Shown piece after piece: positions 6,695-17,009 of a stretch of 32,550 nucleotides of DNA (position 1 is the stretch's first letter; every line of letters starts with the position of its first letter). The stretch covers positions 1 to 32,550 of the forward strand of contig CAUZFM010000019.1 of the NCBI GenBank assembly GCA_963579235.1, in the 5' to 3' direction. The notes under the pieces are model-generated. The model saw nothing but the letters and a program-made list of their open reading frames with translations, had not been told where the DNA came from and did no database searches. Origin of the DNA: UBA1149 sp963579235. Lineage in GTDB: Bacteria > Desulfobacterota > Binatia > UBA1149. The position numbers were made by a program, and so were the translations under genes.

Positions 6695-7197
6695 GCGCGC
6701 AGGTAGCCGCTGCAGTGCCCGGTTGCGGGGCCGAGCAATACGAGTGCGCCAGTGGCACGGTGCTCGTGGTCGAGCCCGAGCAGCTGCTGGCTGTTCTTCG
6801 TTTTCTTAAGCAGGACCCCGGCCAGGACTACAACGTGCTGGTTGACCTGACGGCCGTTGACCGCGTGGCCACCGAGGGTGTCATCGAGGTGGTGTACCAG
6901 TTGCGCAGTATGGCTGCCGGCCGCCGGCTGATGGTAAAGACTCGCCTGGCGGGCGAACCCTGGAGGCTGGCTTCGGCCACCCCGCTGTGGGGTTCGGCCA
7001 ACTGGGCCGAGCGTGAAGCCTGGGACATGTTCGGCCTGCGCTTCACCGGCCACCCCGACCTCAGGCGCATACTGATGTACGAAGAGTTCGAGGGCTACCC
7101 GCTTCGCAAGGACTATCCCTACAACAAGCGGCAGCCGCTGGTTGAAGAACGCGACCCTATCGCCAACCCCTGGCCCGGCACTGGTAACCCGACGTGA
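6685..7197 (+). CDS. nuoC: Complex I subunit NuoC (set 1)
   Basis: NuoC (30-kDa subunit) is a peripheral-arm scaffold that packs against NuoD, NuoB and NuoI; it has no cofactor. The family signature is complete: AEREAWDMFGLRFTGHPDLR (108-127) followed by GYPLRKDYP (137-145). It has 170 residues, starts at GTG with a ggggg stretch upstream, and overlaps the end of nuoA by 10 bases. It is a separate gene, not the NuoCD fusion seen in enterobacteria. It is only distantly similar to the second NuoC at 19914. Confidence 0.93.
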   Translation: MELSAQVAAAVPGCGAEQYECASGTVLVVEPEQLLAVLRFLKQDPGQDYNVLVDLTAVDRVATEGVIEVVYQLRSMAAGRRLMVKTRLAGEPWRLASATPLWGSANWAEREAWDMFGLRFTGHPDLRRILMYEEFEGYPLRKDYPYNKRQPLVEERDPIANPWPGTGNPT

Positions 7198-8408
7198 CTG
7201 ATAACCGGGCCGATATCCATGGCGCGATGGCGCCCGATCCTCTTACCGAGGAAATGGAAATACAGATGGGGCCGTCGCACCCGGCGACGCACGGCACCCT
7301 CAAGTTTAATCTCCGCCTGGACGGCGAGACTATCCGTGCCTGCGAGACCGAGATCGGCTACCTTCACCGCGGTTTTGAAAAGATGTGTGAGCAGGGAACC
7401 TGGAACCAGGTTATTCCTTACACCGATCGCTTGAACTACGCGTCGCCGTTGATCAACAACTTTATTTTCGTAGAGGCGGTCGAACGTCTCGCGGGTATAA
7501 CGGTGCCGGCGCGCTGTTCGTGGATACGCACCCTGTTGTCGGAGGTTTCACGCATAGCCGATCACCTTACCGCGCTGGGTATGGGGGCCACGGAGCTGGG
7601 AGCTATCACCGTCGGGTTCTACATGAACGAAGCCCGCGAGCGGCTCTACAACCTTACTTCTACCGCCACCGGGGCGCGCGTGACCGCGAGCTACGGCAGG
7701 GTGGGCGGACTGGCCCGTGATCTGGACGAACAGTTTTTTGAAGAAATAGGCCCGGCCCTCGAACACGTAAAAAGGGTGATGGTCGATTGTGAGACACTGC
7801 TGGAGAGCAATCGCATTTTCCTCGACCGCATGGCCGGCGTCGGCGTGCTCGAGCTGGAGCGCGCCCTCGACATGGGCGTCACCGGCCCCATGCTGCGGGC
7901 CTGCGGCCTGGCCAGCGATCTTCGCCGCGACGAGCCCTACATGGTTTACGACGAACTCGACTTCGACGTGCCGGTGGGCAGCAAGGGCGACAACTTTGAT
8001 CGCTTCAACGTGCGTTTCGAGGAGATCTTCCAGTCCATCAAGATGGTCGAGCAGTGTATCGAGCGTATGCCTGGCGGCCCATGGTGCATAGACGACCCAA
8101 AGCTGGTGCTGCCCCCCAAGGAAAAAGTCTACGGCTCTATCGAGGGGTTGATGAACCAGTTCAAGCTCGTCATCGAGGGTGTGCGCATTCCCGAGGGCGA
8201 GGTCTACTTCGCGGGAGAAGGTGCCAACGGTGAACTGGGCTTTTTCCTGGTCAGCGACGGCAGCGGCCGACCCTACCGCGTGAGGGTGCGCCCGCCCTGC
8301 TTCTACTCGGTGGCCGCGCTGGAGAGCATGGTGACCGGGGCCAAGCTGTCAGACCTCGTGGCGGTGTTCGGCATGGTGAACATGATCGGCGGGGAGTGCG
8401 ATCGCTGA
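7194..8408 (+). CDS. nuoD: Complex I subunit NuoD (set 1)
   Basis: NuoD (49-kDa subunit) forms most of the quinone-reduction pocket with NuoB. The quinone-binding loop GPSHPATHG (26-34) keeps both His residues, and the Tyr of PYTDRLNY (Y76) that contacts the quinone head group is present. The C-terminus ends in GGECDR where GEVDR is usual. At 404 residues it has normal length. GTG 7194 overlaps the nuoC stop as GTGA. The loop reads GPSHPATHG here but GPQHPSTHG in the second NuoD, which marks the two sets as distinct lineages and not a recent duplication. The gene's normal partner, nuoB, is missing from this set. Confidence 0.95.
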   Translation: MTDNRADIHGAMAPDPLTEEMEIQMGPSHPATHGTLKFNLRLDGETIRACETEIGYLHRGFEKMCEQGTWNQVIPYTDRLNYASPLINNFIFVEAVERLAGITVPARCSWIRTLLSEVSRIADHLTALGMGATELGAITVGFYMNEARERLYNLTSTATGARVTASYGRVGGLARDLDEQFFEEIGPALEHVKRVMVDCETLLESNRIFLDRMAGVGVLELERALDMGVTGPMLRACGLASDLRRDEPYMVYDELDFDVPVGSKGDNFDRFNVRFEEIFQSIKMVEQCIERMPGGPWCIDDPKLVLPPKEKVYGSIEGLMNQFKLVIEGVRIPEGEVYFAGEGANGELGFFLVSDGSGRPYRVRVRPPCFYSVAALESMVTGAKLSDLVAVFGMVNMIGGECDR

Positions 8409-8471
8409 GGCCTGTGCCCGGCGACCGGTAACTAGATGGGCCAACAGGCAGGCAAAGAAGAGGAGTCCCCT

Positions 8472-8954
8472 GTGTTCAGCGATGAAGCGCTGCTGCGCTT
8501 TGAAAAAATCGTGGCGAGTTATCCCGAGCGTCGCGCGGCTCTCATGCCGGTGCTGTGGCTGGCCCAGGAAGAATTCGGCTGGATAAGCCCCGCCACGCAG
8601 GCATACGTAGCCAGCTTACTCGAACTGCCCGTGGCCTGGGTGGAGGGCGTGGTGTCGTTTTACACCATGTACCGACGGCGCGATATGGGTTGCCGGCTTG
8701 AGCTGTGTACCAACGTGTCGTGTCGCCTCAAGGGTGCTGAGAAAGTGCTGGCCGCCATGGCCCGCGAGCTCGGCGTGGAACCCGGGCAGACCACCCGGGA
8801 CGGGCGCTTCACTCTCGACCGCGCCGAGTGCCTCGGGGCCTGCGAGCTGGCGCCGGTGCTGCAGGTGGACGCGGGGCGCTACGTGGCCAGGCTCGACGTG
8901 CCCCGTGCTCTCGAGCTCATAGGGCAGCTCAAGAGGGGCGAGTCCGATGGCTGA
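8472..8954 (+). CDS. nuoE: Complex I subunit NuoE, [2Fe-2S] thioredoxin-like (set 1)
   Basis: NuoE (24-kDa subunit) carries the N1a [2Fe-2S] cluster and normally sits on NuoF in the NADH-oxidising module. The four ligands are present as CTNVSC (C79, C84) and CLGAC (C120, C124) in a thioredoxin-like fold. The start is taken as GTG 8472, preceded at a 6-base spacing by AGGAG and beginning (M)FSDEALLRF as in relatives; ATG 8436 in frame would add 12 residues but has no ribosome site. It overlaps nuoH by 8 bases, so nuoF and nuoG, its usual partners, are absent. It is the only NADH-module subunit in the window. Confidence 0.93.
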   Translation: MFSDEALLRFEKIVASYPERRAALMPVLWLAQEEFGWISPATQAYVASLLELPVAWVEGVVSFYTMYRRRDMGCRLELCTNVSCRLKGAEKVLAAMARELGVEPGQTTRDGRFTLDRAECLGACELAPVLQVDAGRYVARLDVPRALELIGQLKRGESDG

Positions 8955-10050
8955 GTGGATAGAAGGCGGACTGAAATCCCTGCTCGTGCTGGTGATGGTG
9001 CTTCAGCTGTCGCTGTTCCTGTTGTGGCTTGAACGCAAGGGTAGCGCCCTGATACAGAACCGCGTGGGTGCCAACCGCGCCAACATCTTCGGCGGCTTGT
9101 TGCCCTTCAACCTAGGCATTCTCAACACCGCCGTCGCCGACCCGCTCAAGCTCTTCAGCAAGGAAGACTTCCGCCCCGAGTCGGCCGACCGCGTGGTGCA
9201 CTCGGTGGCCCCGTTCATGGCGCTGTTTCCGGCCATGATAGCTTTTGCCGCCATACCTTTCGGCGACACGCTGACCATCGGCACGCGGGTGGTCAACCTA
9301 CAGGCCGTGAGTCTCGACGTGGGCCTGCTCTACATTCTGGCCACCGCTTCGATGGGCGTCTACGGCGTGGTGCTCGCCGGCTGGGCGTCCAACAACCGCT
9401 GGGCGCTGCTGGGCAGCGTGCGAGGTACAGCGCAGATGATCAGCTACGAGGTTGCCATGGGACTGGCGCTCGTGAGCAGCGTGCTGTGGTGGGGCACGCT
9501 CGACCTGCAGGAAATAGCCCGCGCCCAGGGCGAACTTCTCTTCGGTTTTCTCCCCGCCTGGGGCGTGTTTACCCAGCCGCTGGCCTTCATCATCGTGTTC
9601 GTCGCGGGCATGGCCGAGACCAAGCGCGTACCCTTTGATCTTCCCGAGGCCGAGTCGGAGCTCATCGCTGGGTACTTCACCGAGTACTCCGGCGGCAAGC
9701 AGGCCGCCTTCATGCTGGCCGACTTTGCCGAGGTGGTGCTGGTGGCCGGCCTGGTCACGGCCCTGTTCTTCGGCGGCTGGCAGGTACCGTGGCTCGGTAG
9801 CGCGGGCTGGAATTTTCCCGGCCTCGATCTCATAGCGGTCTCGCCGCTGGCGGTAACGTTGATGCAGGTGACAGCCTTCACCTTCAAGGTCGTGTTTTTC
9901 TGCTGGCTGCAGTTTCTCGTGCGCTGGACCGTACCCCGCCTGCGCTGGGACCAGCTGATGAATCTCGGCTGGAAGGGCATGCTACCGCTGGCGCTTGCCA
10001 ACCTGCTGGTCACGGCCGTCATCGTCTTGTTCAAGGAGGGGCTCGTGTGA
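8947..10050 (+). CDS. nuoH: Complex I subunit NuoH (set 1)
   Basis: NuoH (ND1) is a membrane subunit of about eight helices that closes the quinone chamber and links it to the pumping arm. Key motifs are WLERK (27-31), GANRA at 41-45 where most members have GPNR, ADPLKLFSKEDF (64-75), WASNNRWALLGSVRG (146-160) and the acidic loop ETKRVPFDLPEAESELIAG (224-242). It has 367 residues. The GANRA variant and a longer spacer before ADPLK distinguish it from the second NuoH. ATG 8947 lies inside the end of nuoE. nuoI, which normally follows nuoH, is missing. Confidence 0.94.
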   Translation: MAEWIEGGLKSLLVLVMVLQLSLFLLWLERKGSALIQNRVGANRANIFGGLLPFNLGILNTAVADPLKLFSKEDFRPESADRVVHSVAPFMALFPAMIAFAAIPFGDTLTIGTRVVNLQAVSLDVGLLYILATASMGVYGVVLAGWASNNRWALLGSVRGTAQMISYEVAMGLALVSSVLWWGTLDLQEIARAQGELLFGFLPAWGVFTQPLAFIIVFVAGMAETKRVPFDLPEAESELIAGYFTEYSGGKQAAFMLADFAEVVLVAGLVTALFFGGWQVPWLGSAGWNFPGLDLIAVSPLAVTLMQVTAFTFKVVFFCWLQFLVRWTVPRLRWDQLMNLGWKGMLPLALANLLVTAVIVLFKEGLV

Positions 10051-10595
10051 GCGAGTTGGTCTTCTACCTGATGGCCGCCGTCACCGTGCTCTGCGCGCTG
10101 GGTGTGATCACCCGTCCCAACCCGGTGCACAGCGCGTTGTTCCTGGTCATGACGCTGTTCATGCTGGCGGTGTTCTACGTAATCCTCGAGGCTCATCTCG
10201 TGGCCGCGCTGCAGATCATAGTTTACGCGGGCGCGGTGATGGTGTTGTTCCTGTTCGTCATCACGCTGCTCAACCTCAAGGGTGATCCCGACGAGCCTGC
10301 CCATCCCCTGCTGCGCATCGTTGCCTACGCGGTAGCTGCCACGCTGGCGGCGGGCGTGGCAATTGTGCTTATGGGCGATGCCGGCGCTGTTTCAGGGGGA
10401 GCGGGCGCGGGCGCCGTGCTGGCCGAGGGCTTCGGTGGCACCCGGGCCCTGGCGCGGATGCTCTTTACCGACTACCTGGTGGCGTTTGAGCTGACCTCGA
10501 TGCTGTTGCTGGTGGCGGTGGTGGGCGCGGTGGTCCTGGCCCAGCGCGAGCCGGTCGCTGAAGCCCCGTTGGCAGAAAACGGAGAGGACGCCTGA
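10047..10595 (+). CDS. nuoJ: Complex I subunit NuoJ (set 1)
   Basis: NuoJ (ND6) is a five-helix membrane subunit whose third helix holds the pi-bulge switch. The 182-residue protein shows the family pattern with ITRPNPVHSALFLVMTLFML (about 22-41) and LVAALQIIVYAGAVMVLFLFVI (about 51-72). The linker at 110-140 is rich in Gly and Ala, and an acidic tail ends the protein. GTG 10047 has AGGAGGG 6 bases upstream and overlaps the nuoH stop (GTGTGA), a strong sign that translation is coupled and that nuoI was never, or is no longer, between them. Confidence 0.93.
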   Translation: MSELVFYLMAAVTVLCALGVITRPNPVHSALFLVMTLFMLAVFYVILEAHLVAALQIIVYAGAVMVLFLFVITLLNLKGDPDEPAHPLLRIVAYAVAATLAAGVAIVLMGDAGAVSGGAGAGAVLAEGFGGTRALARMLFTDYLVAFELTSMLLLVAVVGAVVLAQREPVAEAPLAENGEDA

Positions 10596-10596
10596 G

Positions 10597-10892
10597 GTGG
10601 TCGGCCCTGCTCACTTCCTGGCCCTGAGCGCGGCGCTGTTTTTTATCGGCGCGGCGGGCGTTGCCACGCGCCGTAATATTGTCGTCATCTTCATGTCGGT
10701 CGAGCTCATGCTCAACGCCGCCAACCTCGCCTTCGTGGCCGTGGCCCGCGGGCTGGGCACCATGGAGGGGCAGGTGATCGTGTTTTTTGTGATGACGCTG
10801 GCAGCCGCCGAGGCAGCCGTGGGCCTGGCCGTCATCCTGGCCATGTTCCGTAACCGGCAGACCATGGACGCCGGGGAGATATCGTTGCTCAA

Positions 10893-10899
<7 letters not shown>
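10597..10899 (+). CDS. nuoK: Complex I subunit NuoK (set 1)
   Basis: NuoK (ND4L) is a three-helix membrane subunit that provides two of the Glu residues of the E-channel. Here these are Glu36 (in MSVELMLNAAN) and Glu72 (in AAAEAAVGLA), at the same positions as in E. coli NuoK. The length of 100 residues is typical. It starts at GTG one base after the nuoJ stop and overlaps nuoL by 7 bases. Confidence 0.95.
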
Positions 10900-12842
<1,943 letters not shown>

Positions 12843-12845
12843 CCG

Positions 12846-14363
12846 ATGGACCAGCAGCTGCTCAGCCTGTTGATAGCCGTGCCCGTTGTGGGTGCCGCGC
12901 TGGTGGCCCTGGCGGGACCGGGCGCGGTGAGGAGCATGCGCGCGATTGCCCTGACCGCGTCGCTGGCTGTTTTTGCCGTGGCACTGCGGATCGCGGCGCT
13001 TTTTGATTCTAGTACCGGCGAGTTCCAGTTCACCGAGCAGGCTGCCTGGATACCGGAGATGGGCGTCACCTGGTCGCTGGGGCTCGACGGTATCTCGCTG
13101 TTGCTGGTGCTCCTCACGGTCTTCCTGACCCCGCTGGTAGTGCTCAACTCGGCCACCTCGATCAACAAGCGGCAGAAGGGCTACCTGGTGAACGTGCTGC
13201 TGCTCGAGTCGGCCATGCTGGGAACGCTCGTGGCCACCGACGTGCTGGTCTTCTACGTTTTTTGGGAGCTGATGCTGGTGCCCATGTTCCTGCTCATCGG
13301 CATCTGGGGAGGCCGGCGCAGGGTCTACGCGAGCATGAAGTTCGTGTTGTTCACCATGGTGGGCAGCCTGCCCATGCTGGTGGCGCTGGTCTGGCTGGGC
13401 CTGGCCCACGCGGGTGCCACCGGCGCCCCGAGCTACGCGATGACCGACCTCTACGATCTCGAGCTCACGCGCAGCGCCCAGGCCTGGTGCTTTGCAGCCA
13501 TGGGCTTGTCGTTCGCCATCAAGGTTCCCATGTGGCCGCTGCACACCTGGCTGCCCGACGCTCACGTCGAGGCGCCCACCGGCGGCTCGGTGATATTGGC
13601 CGGCGTGCTTCTCAAGATGGGCACCTACGGGTTTCTGCGCCTGGCCATGCCCATATGTCCCGACGTGCTGGGAGTGGCCATGCCGATTATCGGCGCGCTG
13701 GCGGTGGTGGGCATCATCTACGGCGCGCTGGTTGCCATGGTGCAGCCGGACATGAAAAAGCTGGTCGCCTACTCGTCGGTGAGTCACCTGGGTTTTGTCA
13801 TGCTGGGCTTGTCTTCGCTTAACGTCGTGGGTGTAGAAGGCGCCGTATACCAGATGATCAGCCACGGCATCTCCACCGGAGCGTTGTTCCTGCTCGTGGG
13901 CGTTCTTTACGAGCGCCGCCAAACGCGCCTGATAGCCGACTTTGGCGGGTTGTGGAAGCAGGTTCCGCTCTACGCGTTCTTTCTGCTCGTGGTCACGCTG
14001 TCGTCCATCGGCCTGCCGGGCCTCAACGGTTTCGTGGGCGAGTTCCTCATCCTGCTCGGTGCCTTCAAGGCCAGCCCCGTGCTGGCCATCCTGGCCAGCA
14101 GCGGCGTGGTGCTTGGAGCTGTTTACATGTTGTGGATGTTCCAGCGGGTGATGTTCGGCGAAGTCGACAAGGCCGAGAACCTCGAGATTTCGGACCTCAA
14201 CCGGCGCGAGCTGGTCATACTGGTGCCACTGCTGGCGCTTATCGTGCTGATGGGCGTGTACCCGCGGCCGTTCCTGAAGACCATGGAGGCCTCGGTAGAG
14301 CTCACCCTTGAGCGCGCGGGCATCACGCCCGTGGATACAGCGCGGGCGGAGGTGAGCAGGTGA
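12846..14363 (+). CDS. nuoM: Complex I subunit NuoM (set 1)
   Basis: NuoM (ND4) is a 14-helix antiporter-like pump subunit. It keeps Glu141 in FYVFWELMLVPMFLLIGIWG, Lys226 in FAIKVP and Lys257 in LLKMGTYG, with HTWLPDAHVEAPTGGSVILA between them. The 505 residues are standard. ATG 12846 lies 3 bases after the nuoL stop, and its stop overlaps the nuoN GTG. The second NuoM has AISVILA in place of GGSVILA and differs through most of the N-terminus. Confidence 0.95.
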   Translation: MDQQLLSLLIAVPVVGAALVALAGPGAVRSMRAIALTASLAVFAVALRIAALFDSSTGEFQFTEQAAWIPEMGVTWSLGLDGISLLLVLLTVFLTPLVVLNSATSINKRQKGYLVNVLLLESAMLGTLVATDVLVFYVFWELMLVPMFLLIGIWGGRRRVYASMKFVLFTMVGSLPMLVALVWLGLAHAGATGAPSYAMTDLYDLELTRSAQAWCFAAMGLSFAIKVPMWPLHTWLPDAHVEAPTGGSVILAGVLLKMGTYGFLRLAMPICPDVLGVAMPIIGALAVVGIIYGALVAMVQPDMKKLVAYSSVSHLGFVMLGLSSLNVVGVEGAVYQMISHGISTGALFLLVGVLYERRQTRLIADFGGLWKQVPLYAFFLLVVTLSSIGLPGLNGFVGEFLILLGAFKASPVLAILASSGVVLGAVYMLWMFQRVMFGEVDKAENLEISDLNRRELVILVPLLALIVLMGVYPRPFLKTMEASVELTLERAGITPVDTARAEVSR

Positions 14364-15844
14364 ATCCCTTGCCCCTCACTCTCTTGCCCCCCGGCGCAGA
14401 CTACGCCGCCGTCATGCCGCTGCTCTCTGCCTTCGGCGCCGCGGTGCTGTTGCTCATCGCCGAAATGTTCTGGCCCTACCAGTCGCGTCGTGGCGTGGGT
14501 TGGTTGACGATAGCGGCCCTGCTGGTGATAGCCGTGCTGGGCAGGGCGCCCATCGAGGCGGTTTACTTTGGACCGATAGCGCTCGACGGTTTCACCGGCT
14601 GGTGCAACGGCTTGTTGTGCATCGTGGCGGCCTTGTCGGTGCTCATGTCGCTGGACACGCTGGAGGTCAACGGCGTGACCAGGGGAGAGTACTACCCGCT
14701 GCTGGTGTTTGCCGTGGCCGGCGGCATGGTTATGGCAGCTGCTACCGATCTCGTGGTCATGTTTCTCGGCCTGGAGACGATGTCGATCGCGGTCTACGTG
14801 CTCGCGGGTATGGCCAAGGCGCGCAGGCGATCGAACGAAGCCTCGCTCAAGTATTTTCTCCTGGGGGCCTTTGCCTCGGCCTTCATGCTCTACGGCATCG
14901 CCCTGCTTTACAGCCAGGCCGGCAGTACCGATCTAGCGGCGATGGCCGGACTCGCGGGCGAGGGCGGAACGTCGGCCGTCACCCGGCTCGGCGCGTCCCT
15001 GCTGCTGGTGGGCTTTGGTTTCAAGATAGCCGTGGTTCCCTTTCATCTCTGGGCTCCCGACGTGTACGAGGGCGCTCCCAGCCCGGTGACCGCCTTCATG
15101 GCCACAGTGGTCAAGGCTGCCGCCTTTGCCGCGCTGCTCAGGTCGGTGCTGCTGGCCATGCCCTGGGTCGCGGTTGAACTGCAGACCCCGCTGTGGGTGG
15201 CCGCCGCGGCCACGATGACCGTGGGCAACCTGGCCGCGCTCAGGCAACGCAGTCTCAAGCGCATGCTGGCCTTCTCGTCGGTGGCCCACACCGGTTACCT
15301 GGCGATGGCCGTGGTGGCGGGCACGAGCGAGGCCGCCGCGGCGCTGCTCTTCTATCTCGCCGCTTACGCTGCGATGAACCTGGGCGCCTTCGCGGTGATG
15401 ATGTCGCTGGCCGACCGCGGGCGGCCAGCCGAAAATATTTCGGACCTCGCCGGCCTTGGAAGAGCACGTCCGCTTGCCGCCCTGGCCATGACAGTGTGCA
15501 TGCTGTCGCTCACCGGGATTCCTCCCCTGGGTGGTTTCGTGGCCAAGGTGTCGCTGTTCGGCGCGGTGCTCGACGCCGGCTTCTATACCCTGGTGGTGGT
15601 GGCCGTGCTCAACAGTGCTTTGTCGGCGGCCTACTATCTCGGCGTTATCCGCGCCATGTATTTTGACGATGCCGATTCTGTGGCTGCCGGTGGCGCTTCG
15701 GCTGCCTCCCGGGTATTGCCTGCGCGGCCGGCACTCACCGTCTCGGTCCTGCTGGCCGCGGTGGCGGTCGTTTTAATCGGCCTGTTGCCGTCGCCCCTGT
15801 TGGGATCCAGCCTGCGCGCGCTGGCGTCCGTTGCCGGTTTCTGA
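14360..15844 (+). CDS. nuoN: Complex I subunit NuoN (set 1)
   Basis: NuoN (ND2) is the proximal antiporter-like subunit. Glu139 in MFLGLETMSIAVYVLAG, Lys222 in FKIAVVPFHLWAPDVYEGAP and Lys252 in the following helix make the proton path. It has 494 residues and about 14 membrane segments. GTG 14360 overlaps the nuoM stop as GTGA and has a strong GGAGGTGA ribosome site. It is the last gene of set 1; 250 bases separate it from the ABC transporter genes. Confidence 0.95.
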   Translation: MNPLPLTLLPPGADYAAVMPLLSAFGAAVLLLIAEMFWPYQSRRGVGWLTIAALLVIAVLGRAPIEAVYFGPIALDGFTGWCNGLLCIVAALSVLMSLDTLEVNGVTRGEYYPLLVFAVAGGMVMAAATDLVVMFLGLETMSIAVYVLAGMAKARRRSNEASLKYFLLGAFASAFMLYGIALLYSQAGSTDLAAMAGLAGEGGTSAVTRLGASLLLVGFGFKIAVVPFHLWAPDVYEGAPSPVTAFMATVVKAAAFAALLRSVLLAMPWVAVELQTPLWVAAAATMTVGNLAALRQRSLKRMLAFSSVAHTGYLAMAVVAGTSEAAAALLFYLAAYAAMNLGAFAVMMSLADRGRPAENISDLAGLGRARPLAALAMTVCMLSLTGIPPLGGFVAKVSLFGAVLDAGFYTLVVVAVLNSALSAAYYLGVIRAMYFDDADSVAAGGASAASRVLPARPALTVSVLLAAVAVVLIGLLPSPLLGSSLRALASVAGF

Positions 15845-15910
15845 GGCAGCGCTGTTCTGCGGTGGCCGGGCCTGGGGTCGGCTGCCGGCAGGTATAGGTA
15901 CAGCAGCCAC

Positions 15911-15950
15911 AAAAAAAGCCGGGCAACGCAGGGGGGTGCGCTACCCGGCT
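15911..15950 (-). terminator. Intrinsic terminator on the minus strand, downstream of nuoN (set 1)
   Basis: Arms 15917-15930 and 15937-15950 pair at 12 of 14 positions around a G-run loop. Read on the minus strand the stem is followed by TTTTTTT. Read on the plus strand it is preceded by the A-run and has no T-tract after it. It therefore faces transcripts arriving from the right, yet no minus-strand gene lies there. It may block antisense transcription into nuoN or end an unrecognised minus-strand RNA. As a hairpin it may also shield the 3' end of the nuo mRNA. Confidence 0.6.
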
Positions 15951-16034
15951 GTGGGCCAAGGGAAAGAAAAGGAGGAGAAAACCTTTACCCTTGCTGCTCA
16001 GCTATGGCCGTCTCGTTCGCGGCTCTCAGTACAG

Positions 16035-16063
16035 TTGACGGGCCCCCGCCGGGTTCATTCAAT
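16035..16063 (+). promoter_or_regulatory. Candidate sigma-70 promoter for the ABC transporter operon
   Basis: TTGACG (16035-16040), 17 bases, TTCAAT (16058-16063) gives a start near 16070 and a short leader of under 30 bases. No cobalamin riboswitch fits in such a leader, and none of its conserved boxes was seen between nuoN and this gene. Confidence 0.4.
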
Positions 16064-16097
16064 CTCGCCGTCGGATAAGGAAACTTTTCTGCGCCGA

Positions 16098-17009
16098 GTG
16101 GGTAAAGCCGTTGTTTTACTAGTCATCCTTGGTGTCGTGCCCCCCCTGGCCAGTGCTGCCGGCCAATCGTCGGCCAGCGAGCCAGCGGCAGAGCTGCCCG
16201 AGCGGGTGGTGTCGCTGGTGCCGTCGGTGACCGAGACCCTGTTTGCGCTGGGGGCCGGCGACCTGGTGGTGGGCGTGTCCAACCAGTGCGACTACCCCGC
16301 GCGGGTGGCGGCCCTGCCGAGGGTGGGTGGTTTTCTCGCCCCGGTGATAGAGCGGGTGGTGTCGCTGCAGCCCGACCTGGTGATCACTTCACCCAGTCCT
16401 GGAAACCAATCGGGAGTCAACGCCATCAAGGCGGCGGGGATACGGGTGCTGGTTGTGCGCGACGCTACACTTGAACAGTTGAGCGCGGCCATACTGCAGG
16501 TGGCCGCGGCCGTTGGCCGGTCGGACGAGGGCCGCAAGGTGGTGGACGCGATCGATGCCGAGCTCGAAGCAGTCCGCGCGCGCGTGGCCGGCCTGCCGCG
16601 GCCGCCGGTGGCGCTGGTCGTAGGCCACAGGCCATTGGTTCTTGCCGGGCCGGCGGGTTATCTCGGCGAGTTGCTCAACATCGCCGGCGCTCGCAACGTG
16701 GCTGACGAGGCCGGCGGCGCGTGGCCGGTGGTCGATCCAGAGTTCCTCGTGGCCTCGGCACCCGAGGTGTTGTTTGACGTCGGCATGGGCAGCGAAGCGT
16801 CCAGCGGTGACCCCCTGGCGAGGTGGAGCGGCTGGCCGCCGATGCCGGCACTGGTCAAGCGACGCGTGCACGCGAGCGCCGGCGACCTGCTGCTCAGGCC
16901 CGGCCCGCGCGTTGGCCGCGCGGCGCAAGTGGTGGCCGATTACATCCACCCAGCGCGGGCTGTTCCGGCAGTCCAAGACCCCACGTCAGAAGCGGGTGAG
17001 CGGCCGTGA
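16098..17009 (+). CDS. Periplasmic metal-chelate binding protein of an ABC importer (BtuF/FepB-like)
   Basis: This is a class III solute-binding protein that delivers a corrinoid, heme or ferric siderophore to the membrane permease. A hydrophobic signal peptide (VVLLVILGVVPPLASA) precedes the mature start. The fold begins ERVVSLVPSVTETLFALG, then VVGVSNQCDYP, VGGFLAPVIERVVSLQPDLVI and LLNIAGARNVAD, all typical of the BtuF-like branch. GTG 16098 gives 303 residues, but the residues just upstream (RRVGK) look like a signal-peptide n-region. A CTG at 16089, 8 bases after AAGGA, could be the true start. It overlaps the permease gene by 4 bases. Vitamin B12 is the favoured cargo because of the CDYP segment, but this is an inference. 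Confidence 0.85.
   Translation: MGKAVVLLVILGVVPPLASAAGQSSASEPAAELPERVVSLVPSVTETLFALGAGDLVVGVSNQCDYPARVAALPRVGGFLAPVIERVVSLQPDLVITSPSPGNQSGVNAIKAAGIRVLVVRDATLEQLSAAILQVAAAVGRSDEGRKVVDAIDAELEAVRARVAGLPRPPVALVVGHRPLVLAGPAGYLGELLNIAGARNVADEAGGAWPVVDPEFLVASAPEVLFDVGMGSEASSGDPLARWSGWPPMPALVKRRVHASAGDLLLRPGPRVGRAAQVVADYIHPARAVPAVQDPTSEAGERP

Noticed and set aside
6685..6700. A hidden or frameshifted nuoB between nuoA and nuoC of set 1
   Set aside because: The two genes overlap by 10 bases and no CC, GSCSNCGG or GCPPRPE motif appears in any frame nearby. The absence is real in this sequence.
15845..16097. Cobalamin riboswitch before the BtuF-like gene
   Set aside because: None of the conserved boxes of a cobalamin riboswitch could be found, and the likely promoter leaves a leader too short to hold one.
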